Counted from the stretch's first letter, positions 1 to 7,334 are shown. The stretch: DNA of 27,929 bases from VRUE01 sp036557525 (GCA_036557525.1 DATBHH010000104.1:1-27929); one strand, 5' to 3'. Made by a program: numbers and translations. Notes: generated by a model from the sequence alone, not told the origin.

Positions 1-2
1 TG

Positions 3-77
3 AAAAACGGTCGCCCGGCGATCCAGGGTGTGTGCCCCGACTGCGGCACCAAAATCTTCAAGATCGGCAAACTCTAG
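3..77 (+). CDS. DUF5679-type small zinc-ribbon-like protein (C-terminal fragment)
   Basis: Only the last 24 codons are in the window, ending at TAG 75-77. The readable part contains KNGRPAIQGVCPDCGTKIF, with a CPDC knuckle close to the C-terminus. This matches the end of the DUF5679 family as I remember it: short proteins of roughly 50 residues with two CxxC pairs, presumably binding one zinc ion. The first CxxC pair would lie upstream of the window. The codon before position 3 ends in TG and may be an internal ATG. Function is unknown in the family. The family call rests on this short match only. Confidence 0.6.
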   Translation, partial: KNGRPAIQGVCPDCGTKIFKIGKL

Positions 78-120
78 GCGGGCGGGGCGGCGCCGTCGGG
101 GGCGTCGCCAAGTCCAGAGC

Positions 121-138
121 GCCGGGCTGAACCCCGGC
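121..138 (+). terminator. Weak terminator-like hairpin after the DUF5679-type gene
   Basis: The arms GCCGGG (121-126) and CCCGGC (133-138) pair perfectly around a 6-nt loop, 43 bases after the stop codon. No T-run follows, so intrinsic termination is uncertain. The rest of 78-197 holds no other clear signal beyond a CTGCC/GGCAG dyad at 161-172. Confidence 0.3.
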
Positions 139-197
139 ACGAGGCTGCCCGTATCTCGAACTGCCGTGGCAGTCGATCCCTCCAGACTCCTCCCCAG

Positions 198-707
198 ATG
201 GCTTCCGGGGCCCTGACGCGGGAGCAGGACGTTCGCGAGGCCTACTCGGCCCACGGGTCCGAGCTCTACGGCTTCGCGGTCCGCTCCCTCGGCGACGCCG
301 GTCTCGCCGAAGAGGCCGTCCAGGAGACGTTCGTGCGAGCCTGGCGCGCGGGCGAGCGGTTCGACCCTCAGATCGGCTCGCTGCGGACCTGGCTGTTCGC
401 GATCCTCCGCAACGTAGTCATCGACCTCGGCCGCGCCCGCGCCGCCCGGCCCGGCGTCGCCGAGGGCGGGATCGAACCCTCGGTCGAGCCGCTCAACGAG
501 GTGCTGCTCTCGTGGCAGGTCGAGGAGGCGCTGCGCCGGATCGGCGAGGACCACCGCCGCGTCATCGTCGAGAGCTTCTACCGTGGGCGCCCCTACGCGG
601 AGATCGCCGAGGAACTCGGGGTGCCGGAGGGTACGGTGAAGAGCCGCGTCTACTACGGCCTGCGGGCGCTCCGAGTGGCCCTCGAGGAGACCGGATATGA
701 CGGCTGA
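198..707 (+). CDS. ECF-type RNA polymerase sigma factor
   Basis: A 169-residue extracytoplasmic-function sigma factor that would direct RNA polymerase to a small stress regulon. Region 2 lies at about residues 15-85, with the typical stretch DAGLAEEAVQETFVRAW followed by a helix containing TWLFAILRNVVID. Region 4 is at about 115-165, with the helix-turn-helix YAEIAEELGVPEGTVKSR. Length fits a minimal two-domain ECF sigma. The ATG at 198 has no clear Shine-Dalgarno sequence. The gene overlaps the downstream membrane zinc-finger protein by 11 bases, which indicates translational coupling and identifies that protein as its anti-sigma factor. The exact ECF group was not determined, and no autoregulated promoter was recognised upstream. 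Confidence 0.93.
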   Translation: MASGALTREQDVREAYSAHGSELYGFAVRSLGDAGLAEEAVQETFVRAWRAGERFDPQIGSLRTWLFAILRNVVIDLGRARAARPGVAEGGIEPSVEPLNEVLLSWQVEEALRRIGEDHRRVIVESFYRGRPYAEIAEELGVPEGTVKSRVYYGLRALRVALEETGYDG

Positions 708-1377
708 CCACAACAGAGAATGGCGGGAGTCGCTGGGCGCCTACGCGCTCGGCCACCTCTCGGACGAGGAGCGTGCCGGACTCGAGGCCCATCTCGAAGG
801 ATGCGCCGACTGCCGAGCGGAGCTGGAGTCGCTCAGCGCGGTCGGGCGGCTGCTGCCGCTGGCCGATCCCGAGCAGCTCGGAACCCCGCCGGCGCTTCCA
901 CGGGACCTCGGCGACCGGGTGATGGCGTCGATCGCCGGCGAGCGGAGGCAGTCGAGGCGGCGCCGGTTCCGGTTCGGGTTCGCGCTGAGCGGCGCGACCG
1001 CCGCCATCGCCGCCGCCGCGATCCTGGCGATCTTCATCCTCCCGGGGGGCGGCGAGGAGGCTCCGTCCCAGGAGGTCGCCTTCGCCTCGCTGCCGCCGAA
1101 GATGCAGATCGGCGCCCGGCTCGAACCGCGCCCGTTCGGAACCGAGCTCCACGTCTACGTCAGCGGCGTGCGCTCGGGGGAACTCTGCCGCGTGTTCCTC
1201 GAGTCCAAGAACGGCAATCGTCTATCGGCCGGCTCATTCCGCTACCGCTGGGGGGGCGAGGACTCGCAGGCGACGCTGAGCTCCGGCCTCGACCTGGCGC
1301 GAACCAAGGCGATCGGGATCAGGGTCGGGGACCGGACCTTCGTCGAATCGGTCGACGGCGGTGGCGAGGCGAGCTGA
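697..1377 (+). CDS. Membrane-anchored zinc-finger anti-sigma factor
   Basis: A 226-residue single-pass membrane protein that should hold the upstream sigma factor inactive. The cytoplasmic N-terminus carries the ZAS signature H32-x3-C36-x2-C39 (HLEGCADC). An Arg-rich stretch at 83-92 precedes one transmembrane helix at about 94-115. The remaining roughly 110 residues would be outside the cell and could sense the signal or be cleaved by regulated proteolysis. The ATG at 697 lies within the last codons of the sigma gene. The external part resembles the RskA class in layout only. The inducing signal cannot be read from the sequence. Confidence 0.88.
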   Translation: MTADHNREWRESLGAYALGHLSDEERAGLEAHLEGCADCRAELESLSAVGRLLPLADPEQLGTPPALPRDLGDRVMASIAGERRQSRRRRFRFGFALSGATAAIAAAAILAIFILPGGGEEAPSQEVAFASLPPKMQIGARLEPRPFGTELHVYVSGVRSGELCRVFLESKNGNRLSAGSFRYRWGGEDSQATLSSGLDLARTKAIGIRVGDRTFVESVDGGGEAS

Positions 1378-1407
1378 ACCTCGCGGCGCAGTGGTCAAAC
1401 TGCAAAG

Positions 1408-1431
1408 GTGATGAAAGTCACGTACGGTGAC
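1408..1431 (+). promoter_or_regulatory. CRP/GlxR-type palindrome upstream of the PAS-hydrolase operon
   Basis: GTGA (1408-1411), six bases, then TCAC (1418-1421) matches the core GTGA-N6-TCAC recognised by cAMP receptor protein family regulators. A second overlapping dyad follows: GTCAC (1417-1421), GTACG, GTGAC (1427-1431). The ten bases AAAGTCACGT at 1414-1423 recur at 1503-1512, over the GTG start of the next gene. The site sits about 90 bases before that start, in the 133-base gap after the anti-sigma gene. The regulator assignment is inferred. Confidence 0.4.
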
Positions 1432-1510
1432 CGGCCCGCGATTGAATCTTCAGGGTTAGGGGTAGGCGCGCGCCCGGCACATCCGCGGCGAGCTGCCGAT
1501 CCAAAGTCAC

Positions 1511-1942
1511 GTGTCCAATCCACCGAAAGAGCAAGGCGCCCCCCAGAAGCCCCTCGAGCTGATCCTCGCCCGCAACCTGATGTCGGCCCTCTCGACGCCG
1601 GCGTTCCTGGTCGACGAGGGCGGGCTGCTCGTGTTCTACAACGAGGCGGCCGGGACGCTGCTCGGCAAACGGTTCGAGGAACTCGGCGTCGTCGGCCCCG
1701 ACGAGTGGGGGTCGATGTTCGGCCCGTTCGACGCCGACGGCAACCCGATTCCCTACGACGAACTGCCGCTGGTCGTCGCGGTTCGGAACGACCGGCCGGC
1801 CCACGCAACCTTCGAGATCCGCTCGACCGACGGCCATCTCCACTCGGTCGAAGCCTCGGCGTTCCCGATCCTCACCCCGCACGGGACCCACGGGGCGATC
1901 GCCGTCTTCTGGCCCACCTCCTCGAACGGGGCCGGGAGCTGA
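1511..1942 (+). CDS. Small PAS-domain sensor protein
   Basis: A 143-residue protein made almost entirely of one PAS domain (about residues 20-137). The domain begins LSTPAFLVDEGGLLVFYNEAA, shows the usual beta-hairpin and helix pattern, and ends in a strand with GTHGAIAVFW. There is no transmembrane segment and no output domain, so it is probably a cytosolic single-domain sensor acting through a partner. The start is GTG 1511. The next gene, a metallo-hydrolase, begins one base after this stop codon, so the two are almost certainly co-transcribed and may form one signalling unit. The bound ligand or cofactor cannot be deduced. Confidence 0.8.
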   Translation: MSNPPKEQGAPQKPLELILARNLMSALSTPAFLVDEGGLLVFYNEAAGTLLGKRFEELGVVGPDEWGSMFGPFDADGNPIPYDELPLVVAVRNDRPAHATFEIRSTDGHLHSVEASAFPILTPHGTHGAIAVFWPTSSNGAGS

Positions 1943-1943
1943 G

Positions 1944-2846
1944 ATGAAGCTCAAGCTCTGGGGCACCCGCGGCTCGATCCCCTCCCCCGGGGCCGACACG
2001 ATCCGCTACGGCGGCAACACCTCCTGCGTCGGCGTGACCCTCTCGGACGGCTCGCTGCTCGCGCTCGACGCCGGCACCGGGATCCGCAATCTCGGGCTCG
2101 CCCTGGCGTCGGAGCCCGCCCGCCTCCACATCCTCCTCACCCACCTCCACCTCGACCACATCCAGGGACTCGTCTTCTTCGCCCCCGCCTTTCAGCCGCA
2201 GACCGAGATCGTGATCTGGGGACCGGCCTCGCCCGACGCCTCGTTGCGCGAGCGGATCGCGCGCTACATCTCGGCGCCGCTCTCCCCGGTCGAGGTCAAG
2301 GAGCTCCCCTGCGACGTCTCCTTCCGGCACTGCCCCGAGATCGACTGGGAGATCGGCCCGGCGCGGATCCGGGCTGCCTCGGTCGCCCATCGCGGGCCGA
2401 CCCTCGGCTACCGGATCGACGACGGCGACCACTCGCTCGCCTACATCCCCGACCACGAGCCGGCGCTCGGCGCCGACCTCGACTCGCTCGAGGAGGACTG
2501 GATCTCGGGCTTCTCGCTCGCCCGCGGCGCCTCGATGCTGATCCACGACGGCCAGTACGCCGATTCCGAGTACCCCAACCACGTCGGCTGGGGGCACTCC
2601 GCCCTCTCCCATGCCCTCTCGTTCGCCGATCGCTCCGGCGCCGACCGCACGATCCTCTTCCACCATGACCCGGGCCACTCCGACGAACGCCTCGACCTGC
2701 TCGAGGAGGAAGCTCGCGACCGGTGGGTCGGGCGCGGCGGCGACCCGGACGCGATCGAGCTCGGTGTCGAGGGCGCCGAATACGACCTCGACGCGCGCAC
2801 CGGTGCCGCCGAGGCACCGGCGGAGGCAGCCGCGACTACTCGCTGA
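1944..2846 (+). CDS. Metallo-beta-lactamase-fold hydrolase (class II phosphodiesterase/PhnP-like)
   Basis: A 300-residue MBL-fold enzyme. The zinc motif THLHLDH (H67, H69, D71, H72) is intact, and further His/Asp residues appear in YIPDHEP, IHDGQY and LFHHDPGHSD. The N-terminus reads LWGTRGSIPSPG followed by YGGNTSCV, typical of a cytosolic branch often annotated as cAMP phosphodiesterase-like, and often near PAS or cyclase genes. A phosphodiester substrate is therefore plausible but unproven. The last residues, rich in Ala and Glu, are probably disordered. The 3' end overlaps the convergent DUF6328 gene by 11 bases. The CRP-like site upstream would fit a role in cyclic nucleotide turnover. 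Confidence 0.82.
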   Translation: MKLKLWGTRGSIPSPGADTIRYGGNTSCVGVTLSDGSLLALDAGTGIRNLGLALASEPARLHILLTHLHLDHIQGLVFFAPAFQPQTEIVIWGPASPDASLRERIARYISAPLSPVEVKELPCDVSFRHCPEIDWEIGPARIRAASVAHRGPTLGYRIDDGDHSLAYIPDHEPALGADLDSLEEDWISGFSLARGASMLIHDGQYADSEYPNHVGWGHSALSHALSFADRSGADRTILFHHDPGHSDERLDLLEEEARDRWVGRGGDPDAIELGVEGAEYDLDARTGAAEAPAEAAATTR

Positions 2847-3327
2847 GCCGGCGGCTCTGGCGGGTCGGGAGCAGGTACCAGAGGACTACGAACATCGTCG
2901 CCGCCCCGGTTCCGGTCACGATGGTCATCGCGGTGCCGAACAGGACGTCGGTGATGAGGACGATCGCGCCGGTCATCGCCAGCGCGAGGAAGCCGAGACC
3001 GACGATCGCGAGGCGGTTGGAGAAGGCGACGAGCTCGGCCTTGCGGTGAAGCCGGAAGGTGATCCGGTGATAGGCGGTGGGCGCGATCAGGAGCGCCGCC
3101 GAGATCGCTGTGCTGAGCAGGGTCGCGAAGTAGACCCGTTCCTGAAACGGGGTGATCTCGGTGAAGTGCTGCTGAAACGGCACCGCGAGCAGGAACGCGA
3201 AGAGGACCTGGACACCGGGAAGCGCGATGCGCAGCTCCTGCAGCAGCTCGCCCAGGTTGCGGTCGAGGCGCTCGGCTTCGGTCTCGTCCCTGCCCGAGGG
3301 GACGTCGTATGGTCGCGCGCCACTCAC
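2836..3327 (-). CDS. DUF6328-family membrane protein
   Basis: About 163 residues with an acidic, Arg-rich N-terminal segment (DETEAERLDRNLGELLQELR) and four predicted membrane helices, the first in VLFAFLLAVPFQ and the last in ATMFVVLWYLLP. This organisation matches the DUF6328 family, whose function is unknown. I chose GTG 3327 rather than an in-frame GTG at 3360. The upstream alternative would nearly touch the divergent start at 3366, and TATCGT (3334-3339) lies six bases before 3327 as a leaderless-type -10 box. The gene converges on and overlaps the MBL hydrolase gene. Confidence 0.8.
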   Translation of the reverse strand: MSGARPYDVPSGRDETEAERLDRNLGELLQELRIALPGVQVLFAFLLAVPFQQHFTEITPFQERVYFATLLSTAISAALLIAPTAYHRITFRLHRKAELVAFSNRLAIVGLGFLALAMTGAIVLITDVLFGTAMTIVTGTGAATMFVVLWYLLPTRQSRRLSE

Positions 3328-3333
3328 GTGCCC

Positions 3334-3357
3334 ACGATAGATCAGGCTACGTAGGAT
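3334..3357. promoter_or_regulatory. Divergent leaderless-type -10 boxes
   Basis: On the minus strand TATCGT occupies 3334-3339, six bases before GTG 3327. On the plus strand TAGGAT occupies 3352-3357, eight bases before ATG 3366. The two genes are separated by only 38 bases, so both promoters must fit here. The positions would put transcription starts at or next to the start codons. Confidence 0.5.
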
Positions 3358-3365
3358 CACGCCAG

Positions 3366-4037
3366 ATGGGACGCGTCGGCACGATCCTCGGCAGCAACGC
3401 GATCGGCCCCTCCGGCGCCGAGATCGTCGCGGTCAGCGAGGACAACGCCGACGCCGTCGTCCTCCGCCACGGTGTCGAGTCCTACACGCCTCCCCACCTG
3501 ATCGACCACGCCGCCAACCTCCGCCGGCTCGCGGATGCCGGATGCGACCGGGTCCTCGCCGTCGGCTCGGTCGGGTCGCTGCGACCCGAGATCGGCGTCG
3601 GCAGCTTCGTCTGCCCCGACGACTTCATCGCCCTGCAGCTCTCGGTGACGACCTTCGACGACGCCCGCGGGCACCTCGCGCCGCACTTCGACCCGCGCTG
3701 GCGGGGTGAAGTGCTCGATTGCTGGGAGTCGAGCGGAGCCGGTGCGATCCACGACGGCGGCGTCTACTGGCACGCGACCGGGCCCCGGTTCGAGACTCCG
3801 GCCGAGATCCGGCTGATGGCGGCTCATGCGCACCTGGTCGGGATGACCCTCGCCGCCGAGTGCGTGATCGCCCGCGAGCTGGGCCTCTCCTACGCCGCCA
3901 TCTGCGTGGTCGACAACATGGCGAACGGGCTCGAGGACGAGCCGATCTCCACCGACGACCTCGAGATCCACCGCGAACGCAACGCGGCCGCCCTCCGCGA
4001 CGCGCTCGACAAGCTGCTCCCGGAGCTCGAACCGTGA
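3366..4037 (+). CDS. MTAP/PNP-family phosphorylase, probable S-methyl-5'-thioinosine or 6-oxopurine phosphorylase
   Basis: A 223-residue cytosolic nucleoside phosphorylase that splits a purine nucleoside with phosphate. The hallmark GPRFETPAEIR occurs at 139-149, GMTLAAE at 159-165 (nucleoside-binding region), and Asp183-Asn184 in VVDNMANG in the purine-binding region. Asp there is known in the family to favour 6-oxopurines. The gene is shorter than the roughly 245-280 residues of classical MTAP, mostly through a compact N-terminus (MGRVGTILGSNA). The following gene encodes an MTA/SAH deaminase, which converts methylthioadenosine to methylthioinosine. That pairing favours methylthioinosine as the substrate here. 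Exact specificity is inferred from context and one residue. Confidence 0.82.
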   Translation: MGRVGTILGSNAIGPSGAEIVAVSEDNADAVVLRHGVESYTPPHLIDHAANLRRLADAGCDRVLAVGSVGSLRPEIGVGSFVCPDDFIALQLSVTTFDDARGHLAPHFDPRWRGEVLDCWESSGAGAIHDGGVYWHATGPRFETPAEIRLMAAHAHLVGMTLAAECVIARELGLSYAAICVVDNMANGLEDEPISTDDLEIHRERNAAALRDALDKLLPELEP

Positions 4038-4059
4038 GCGCGCCGCGAGCGAACCACGG
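4035..4059 (+). repeat. Degenerate copy of the stop-codon-associated repeat
   Basis: Starting with the TGA stop of the phosphorylase gene, this segment contains GCGAGCGAACCACG, shared exactly (14 bases) with the minus strand just upstream of the methyltransferase start at 18589. It also resembles the 3' half of the 64-bp repeats at 8027 and 22842. It fills most of the 31-base gap before the deaminase gene. Confidence 0.4.
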
Positions 4060-4068
4060 GGCACCGCG

Positions 4069-5322
4069 GTGATCAGGCCGCTGGCGGTGACCGGCGCCCG
4101 CCTCGACGGGTCGACGGTCGCGATCCGGTGCAGCGGCGGGGAGATCGACGCGATCGGGCCCGATGTCGCACCGCAGGAGGGCGACGAGACGATCGACGCC
4201 GGCGGCGCGGCGGTGATTCCGGCGCTCGCCAACGGCCACACCCACGCGGCGATGACGCTGTTCCGCGGCTACGGCGGCGACCTGCCGCTGATGCGGTGGC
4301 TGCAGGAGAAGGTCTGGCCGGTCGAGGCGAAGCTCGATGCCGAGGACGTCTACTGGGGCACCCGGCTCGCCTGCCTGGAGATGATCCGCACCGGCACCGG
4401 TCGGTTCTGGGACATGTACTGGCAGCCGGCCGCGACCGCCCGGGCGGTCTCCGACAGCGGCCTGCGGGCGACGATCGGGGGGCCGCTGTTCGACGCCGAC
4501 GGGAGGACCGAGGAGATGAAGGCGACCGCGCTCGCGGCCCTCGAGGAGCTCGAGCCCTTCGGGCCCGAGATCGGGCGGGCGCTGGCACCGCACTCGATCT
4601 ACACGGTCAGCGAAGAGCTTCTGCGCTGGACGGGGGAGGTCTCGGCCGAGCGCGGGGTGCCGGTCCAGATCCACCTCTCGGAGACCGCGCAGGAGGTGGA
4701 GGGCTGCCTCGCCGACCACGGCGAACGCCCGGCGCACTACCTCGACCGGCTCGGGCTGCTCAACGATCGGACGATGCTCGCCCACGGCGTTTGGCTCGAC
4801 CGCGAGGAGCTGGGGCTGATCGCCGAGCGCGGCGCGACGATCGTCACCAACCCGGTCGCAAACCTGAAGCTCGCCTCGGGCGGCCCGTTCCCCTACCCGG
4901 CGGCGCGCGAAGCCGGGGTCGCGGTGGCCCTCGGAACCGACGGCGCCGGCTCGAACGACTCCCTCGACCTGTTCAGCGACCTCAAGACCTTCGCCCTGAT
5001 GCAGCGCCACGCCGCCGGGGACCCGACCGTCGTCCCCGCCGCGGAGGCGCTCGAGATTGCGACCGGGGGGCGCGCCCCGATCCTCGGCGCCGGCCGGCCG
5101 CTCACGGTCGGCGCCCCGGCCGATTTCCTGCTCCTTCGCCGCGACGCCTACGAGATCGGGCTCGGCGAGCTCGCCTCCGACATCGTCTATGCGGCGAGCG
5201 GCTCGGTCGTCGACACGACCGTGGTCGGCGGCCGGCCGCTGATGAGGGGCGGACGGGTCGAGGGCGCCGAGGAGACGATCGCGCGGGCGAGGGAGAGAGC
5301 GGCCCGATTGGGAATCGGCTGA
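4069..5322 (+). CDS. mtaD: 5'-methylthioadenosine/S-adenosylhomocysteine deaminase
   Basis: A 417-residue amidohydrolase-superfamily enzyme that removes the 6-amino group of methylthioadenosine or S-adenosylhomocysteine, giving the inosine analogue. Metal and catalytic residues are all present: H57 and H59 (NGHTHAAM), H202 (QIHLSET) with the following Glu, H239 (LAHGVW) and D291 (GTDGAGSND). The sequence ends with the usual composite-domain strands (ADFLLLRRD, TTVVGGRPL). Length is normal for the family. The start is GTG 4069, 31 bases after the phosphorylase gene in the same direction. Together the two would route methylthioadenosine through methylthioinosine to hypoxanthine and methylthioribose-1-phosphate. 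Related guanine or chlorohydrolase-type deaminases share the fold, so SAH versus MTA preference is open. Confidence 0.88.
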   Translation: MIRPLAVTGARLDGSTVAIRCSGGEIDAIGPDVAPQEGDETIDAGGAAVIPALANGHTHAAMTLFRGYGGDLPLMRWLQEKVWPVEAKLDAEDVYWGTRLACLEMIRTGTGRFWDMYWQPAATARAVSDSGLRATIGGPLFDADGRTEEMKATALAALEELEPFGPEIGRALAPHSIYTVSEELLRWTGEVSAERGVPVQIHLSETAQEVEGCLADHGERPAHYLDRLGLLNDRTMLAHGVWLDREELGLIAERGATIVTNPVANLKLASGGPFPYPAAREAGVAVALGTDGAGSNDSLDLFSDLKTFALMQRHAAGDPTVVPAAEALEIATGGRAPILGAGRPLTVGAPADFLLLRRDAYEIGLGELASDIVYAASGSVVDTTVVGGRPLMRGGRVEGAEETIARARERAARLGIG

Positions 5323-5353
5323 AACGCAGCGTGGATTCGGCGCGCGGGGTGGG

Positions 5354-5361
5354 TATAGGCT
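5354..5361 (+). promoter_or_regulatory. Probable -10 box of the osmolyte importer operon
   Basis: TATAGGCT contains TAGGCT at 5356-5361, ten bases before the GTG start at 5372. No Shine-Dalgarno sequence intervenes, which suits a leaderless or very short-leader transcript. Confidence 0.4.
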
Positions 5362-5371
5362 CAAACCGCCG

Positions 5372-6601
5372 GTGTCGACTGAAGAGGTCACGGATGCAGG
5401 GTCAGCCGCTGCCTCGGCCGTGCGGTATGAGAACGCGAGCAAGCGCTACCCGGGCTCGGACACCCTCGCGGTCGACGACCTCTCGCTGACCGTCCCGGCG
5501 GGCGAGATCTGCGTCCTGGTCGGCCCCTCGGGCTGCGGCAAGACGACGGCGATGCGCCTCGTCAACCGGACGGTCGAGCTGACCAGCGGCGACGTCCTGG
5601 TCGGCGAGCGATCGGTGCGCGACATCGAGCCCGCCCACCTTCGCCGCGAGATCGGCTACGTGATCCAGGAGGTCGGGCTGTTCCCGCACCGGACGAACGC
5701 CCAGAACATCGGCACCGTCCCCCAGCTTCTCGGCTGGGACAGGCGGCGCGTCGCCGCCCGCACGGCCGAGCTCCTCGAGTTGATCGGGCTCGACCCGGGG
5801 CTCGGCGACCGCTACCCGGGGCAGCTCTCGGGCGGCCAGCAGCAGCGGGTCGGTGTCGCGCGGGCGCTCGCGGCAGACCCCAAGGTGATGTTGATGGACG
5901 AGCCGTTCGGGGCGATCGACCCGATCAGCCGCGAGCGCCTCCAGAACGAGTTCCTCCGCCTCCAGGCCGAGGTCAAGAAGACGGTCCTCTTCGTCACCCA
6001 CGACATCGATGAGGCGATCAAGATGGGGGACCGCATCGCGATCATGCGGGTCGGCGGGCGGGTGGCACAGTTCGCGACGCCGGCCGAGCTGCTGATGTCG
6101 CCGGCGGACGAGTTCGTCGAGGACTTCGTCGGCGCCGACCGCGCCCTCAAGCGGCTGGCGCTGCTGCGGGTCTCCGACATCGACCTCTGGGAGGCGCCGC
6201 TCGCGCACGTCGGCCAGTCGAGTGCCGAGGTCAGAGCCAAGCTGGCCGGCGCCGAAGTCCCCTATCCGCTGCTCGTCGACGACGATCGCCGTCCGGTCGG
6301 GTGGCTCTCGCAGCGCGACCTCGACTCCGAGTACGTCCCGTCGCGGCCGGACTCGCCGCTGGGGCCGGTGCTCGAAGGCGACGACATCATGCGCGACGCC
6401 CTCGCCGACCTGCTCCAGGGACAGTCCCAGTACGCGGCGGTGATCGACTCCCGCGGCAGGATCGCCGGCGTCCTCTCGATCGAGATCATCTCCGATTTCC
6501 TCGGCTCGCCCGCCGCCGAGCAGGACCGGCAAAGCGCCACCGAGAGGCCGACGGGTGCGGAGCGAGCGAGCGAGATCTCCGGGGACGGTGAGCGCGAGTG
6601 A
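5372..6601 (+). CDS. Osmolyte ABC importer, ATPase subunit with CBS domains (OpuCA/ProV-like)
   Basis: A 409-residue ATPase that powers uptake of compatible solutes such as glycine betaine, carnitine or choline. Walker A is GPSGCGKT (51-58), the signature LSGGQ begins at 152, Walker B is LMDEP with D176-E177, and the switch histidine lies in VTHDIDEA. DEAIKMGDRIAIM is characteristic of the proline/betaine branch. Residues about 265-385 form a CBS pair, used in OpuA/OpuC systems to sense ionic strength or cyclic di-AMP. The last roughly 20 residues are encoded by a copy of a genomic repeat and look like an accidental extension. Start GTG 5372. The permease and binding-protein genes follow directly. 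Confidence 0.93.
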   Translation: MSTEEVTDAGSAAASAVRYENASKRYPGSDTLAVDDLSLTVPAGEICVLVGPSGCGKTTAMRLVNRTVELTSGDVLVGERSVRDIEPAHLRREIGYVIQEVGLFPHRTNAQNIGTVPQLLGWDRRRVAARTAELLELIGLDPGLGDRYPGQLSGGQQQRVGVARALAADPKVMLMDEPFGAIDPISRERLQNEFLRLQAEVKKTVLFVTHDIDEAIKMGDRIAIMRVGGRVAQFATPAELLMSPADEFVEDFVGADRALKRLALLRVSDIDLWEAPLAHVGQSSAEVRAKLAGAEVPYPLLVDDDRRPVGWLSQRDLDSEYVPSRPDSPLGPVLEGDDIMRDALADLLQGQSQYAAVIDSRGRIAGVLSIEIISDFLGSPAAEQDRQSATERPTGAERASEISGDGERE

Positions 6602-6622
6602 GCGAAGCGCGAGAGATGTTCC
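6555..6622 (+). repeat. Degenerate stop-associated repeat overlapping the ATPase gene 3' end
   Basis: GTGCGGAGCGAGC at 6555-6567 is identical to 8030-8042 in the 64-bp repeat. The right end, AGCGAAGCGCGAG and following bases (about 6600-6622), resembles the right end of that repeat. Here the element encodes the C-terminal tail of the ATPase, and its right end fills the gap before the first permease gene. Confidence 0.5.
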
Positions 6623-6623
6623 C

Positions 6624-7334
6624 GTGAGCGGCAGCGCCCTGCTCGCGACGATCGAATTCCGCGAACGCGGCGGCGCCTGCGAGGAAAACCCGAAGGCGCT
6701 GTTCTGCTTCGACTGGGCCCGCCATAACCTCGACCGCTACGAGACCCCCACCATCCAGCACCTGCAGCTGGTGCTGGCAGCGGTCGCGATCGGGTTCGCG
6801 ATCGCGTTCACGCTGGCGCTGCTGGCCCACCGGCGCCACTGGCTACAGCCGCCGCTGCTGGCGGCGACCGGCGTCCTCTACACGATCCCCAGCGTCGCCT
6901 TCTTCTTCCTCCTGCTGCCGCTGACCGGCCGCGGCGTCGACACCGCGGTGATCGCCCTGACCGCCTTCAACCTCCAGATCATCTACCGCAACACGCTGAT
7001 CGGCCTCGCCAATGTCCCGGCATCGGTCAGGGACGCCGCTCGCGGGATGGGCCTGACCGACCGCCAGCTGCTCTGGCGGGTCGAGGTGCCGCTGGCGACC
7101 CCGGAGATCATCGCCGGCCTGAGGATCGCCACCGTCAGCACGATCGCGATCGCCACCCTCGCCGTGTTCGTCAGCGGCTGGGGGCTCGGCGAGGAGATCT
7201 ACAAGAGCCTCAACTTCCCGACCGGGATCATCATCGGCGGCGGGATCGCGATCCTGATGGCGATGTTCTTCGACGCCTGCCTCTACCTGATCCAGCGGGC
7301 GGCGACCCCCTGGACGCGGAAGGCGAGCGGATGA
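6624..7334 (+). CDS. Osmolyte ABC importer, permease subunit 1 (OpuCB/ProW-like)
   Basis: A 236-residue membrane protein of the binding-protein-dependent permease family. After a hydrophilic N-terminus of about 45 residues come five or six membrane helices, starting in LQLVLAAVAIGFAIAFTLAL. The EAA loop that docks on the ATPase is ARGMGLTDRQLLWRVEVPLA. I place the start at GTG 6624 (SGSALLATIEF follows). An upstream in-frame start at 6555 would only translate the repeat element that overlaps the previous gene. The stop overlaps the start of permease 2 in an ATGA arrangement. Confidence 0.9.
   Translation: MSGSALLATIEFRERGGACEENPKALFCFDWARHNLDRYETPTIQHLQLVLAAVAIGFAIAFTLALLAHRRHWLQPPLLAATGVLYTIPSVAFFFLLLPLTGRGVDTAVIALTAFNLQIIYRNTLIGLANVPASVRDAARGMGLTDRQLLWRVEVPLATPEIIAGLRIATVSTIAIATLAVFVSGWGLGEEIYKSLNFPTGIIIGGGIAILMAMFFDACLYLIQRAATPWTRKASG

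Noticed and set aside
3625..5442. A minus-strand frame of 605 codons opposite the phosphorylase and deaminase genes
   Set aside because: Both plus-strand genes carry complete catalytic motifs. The minus frame is low-complexity Arg/Asp/Pro-rich shadow.
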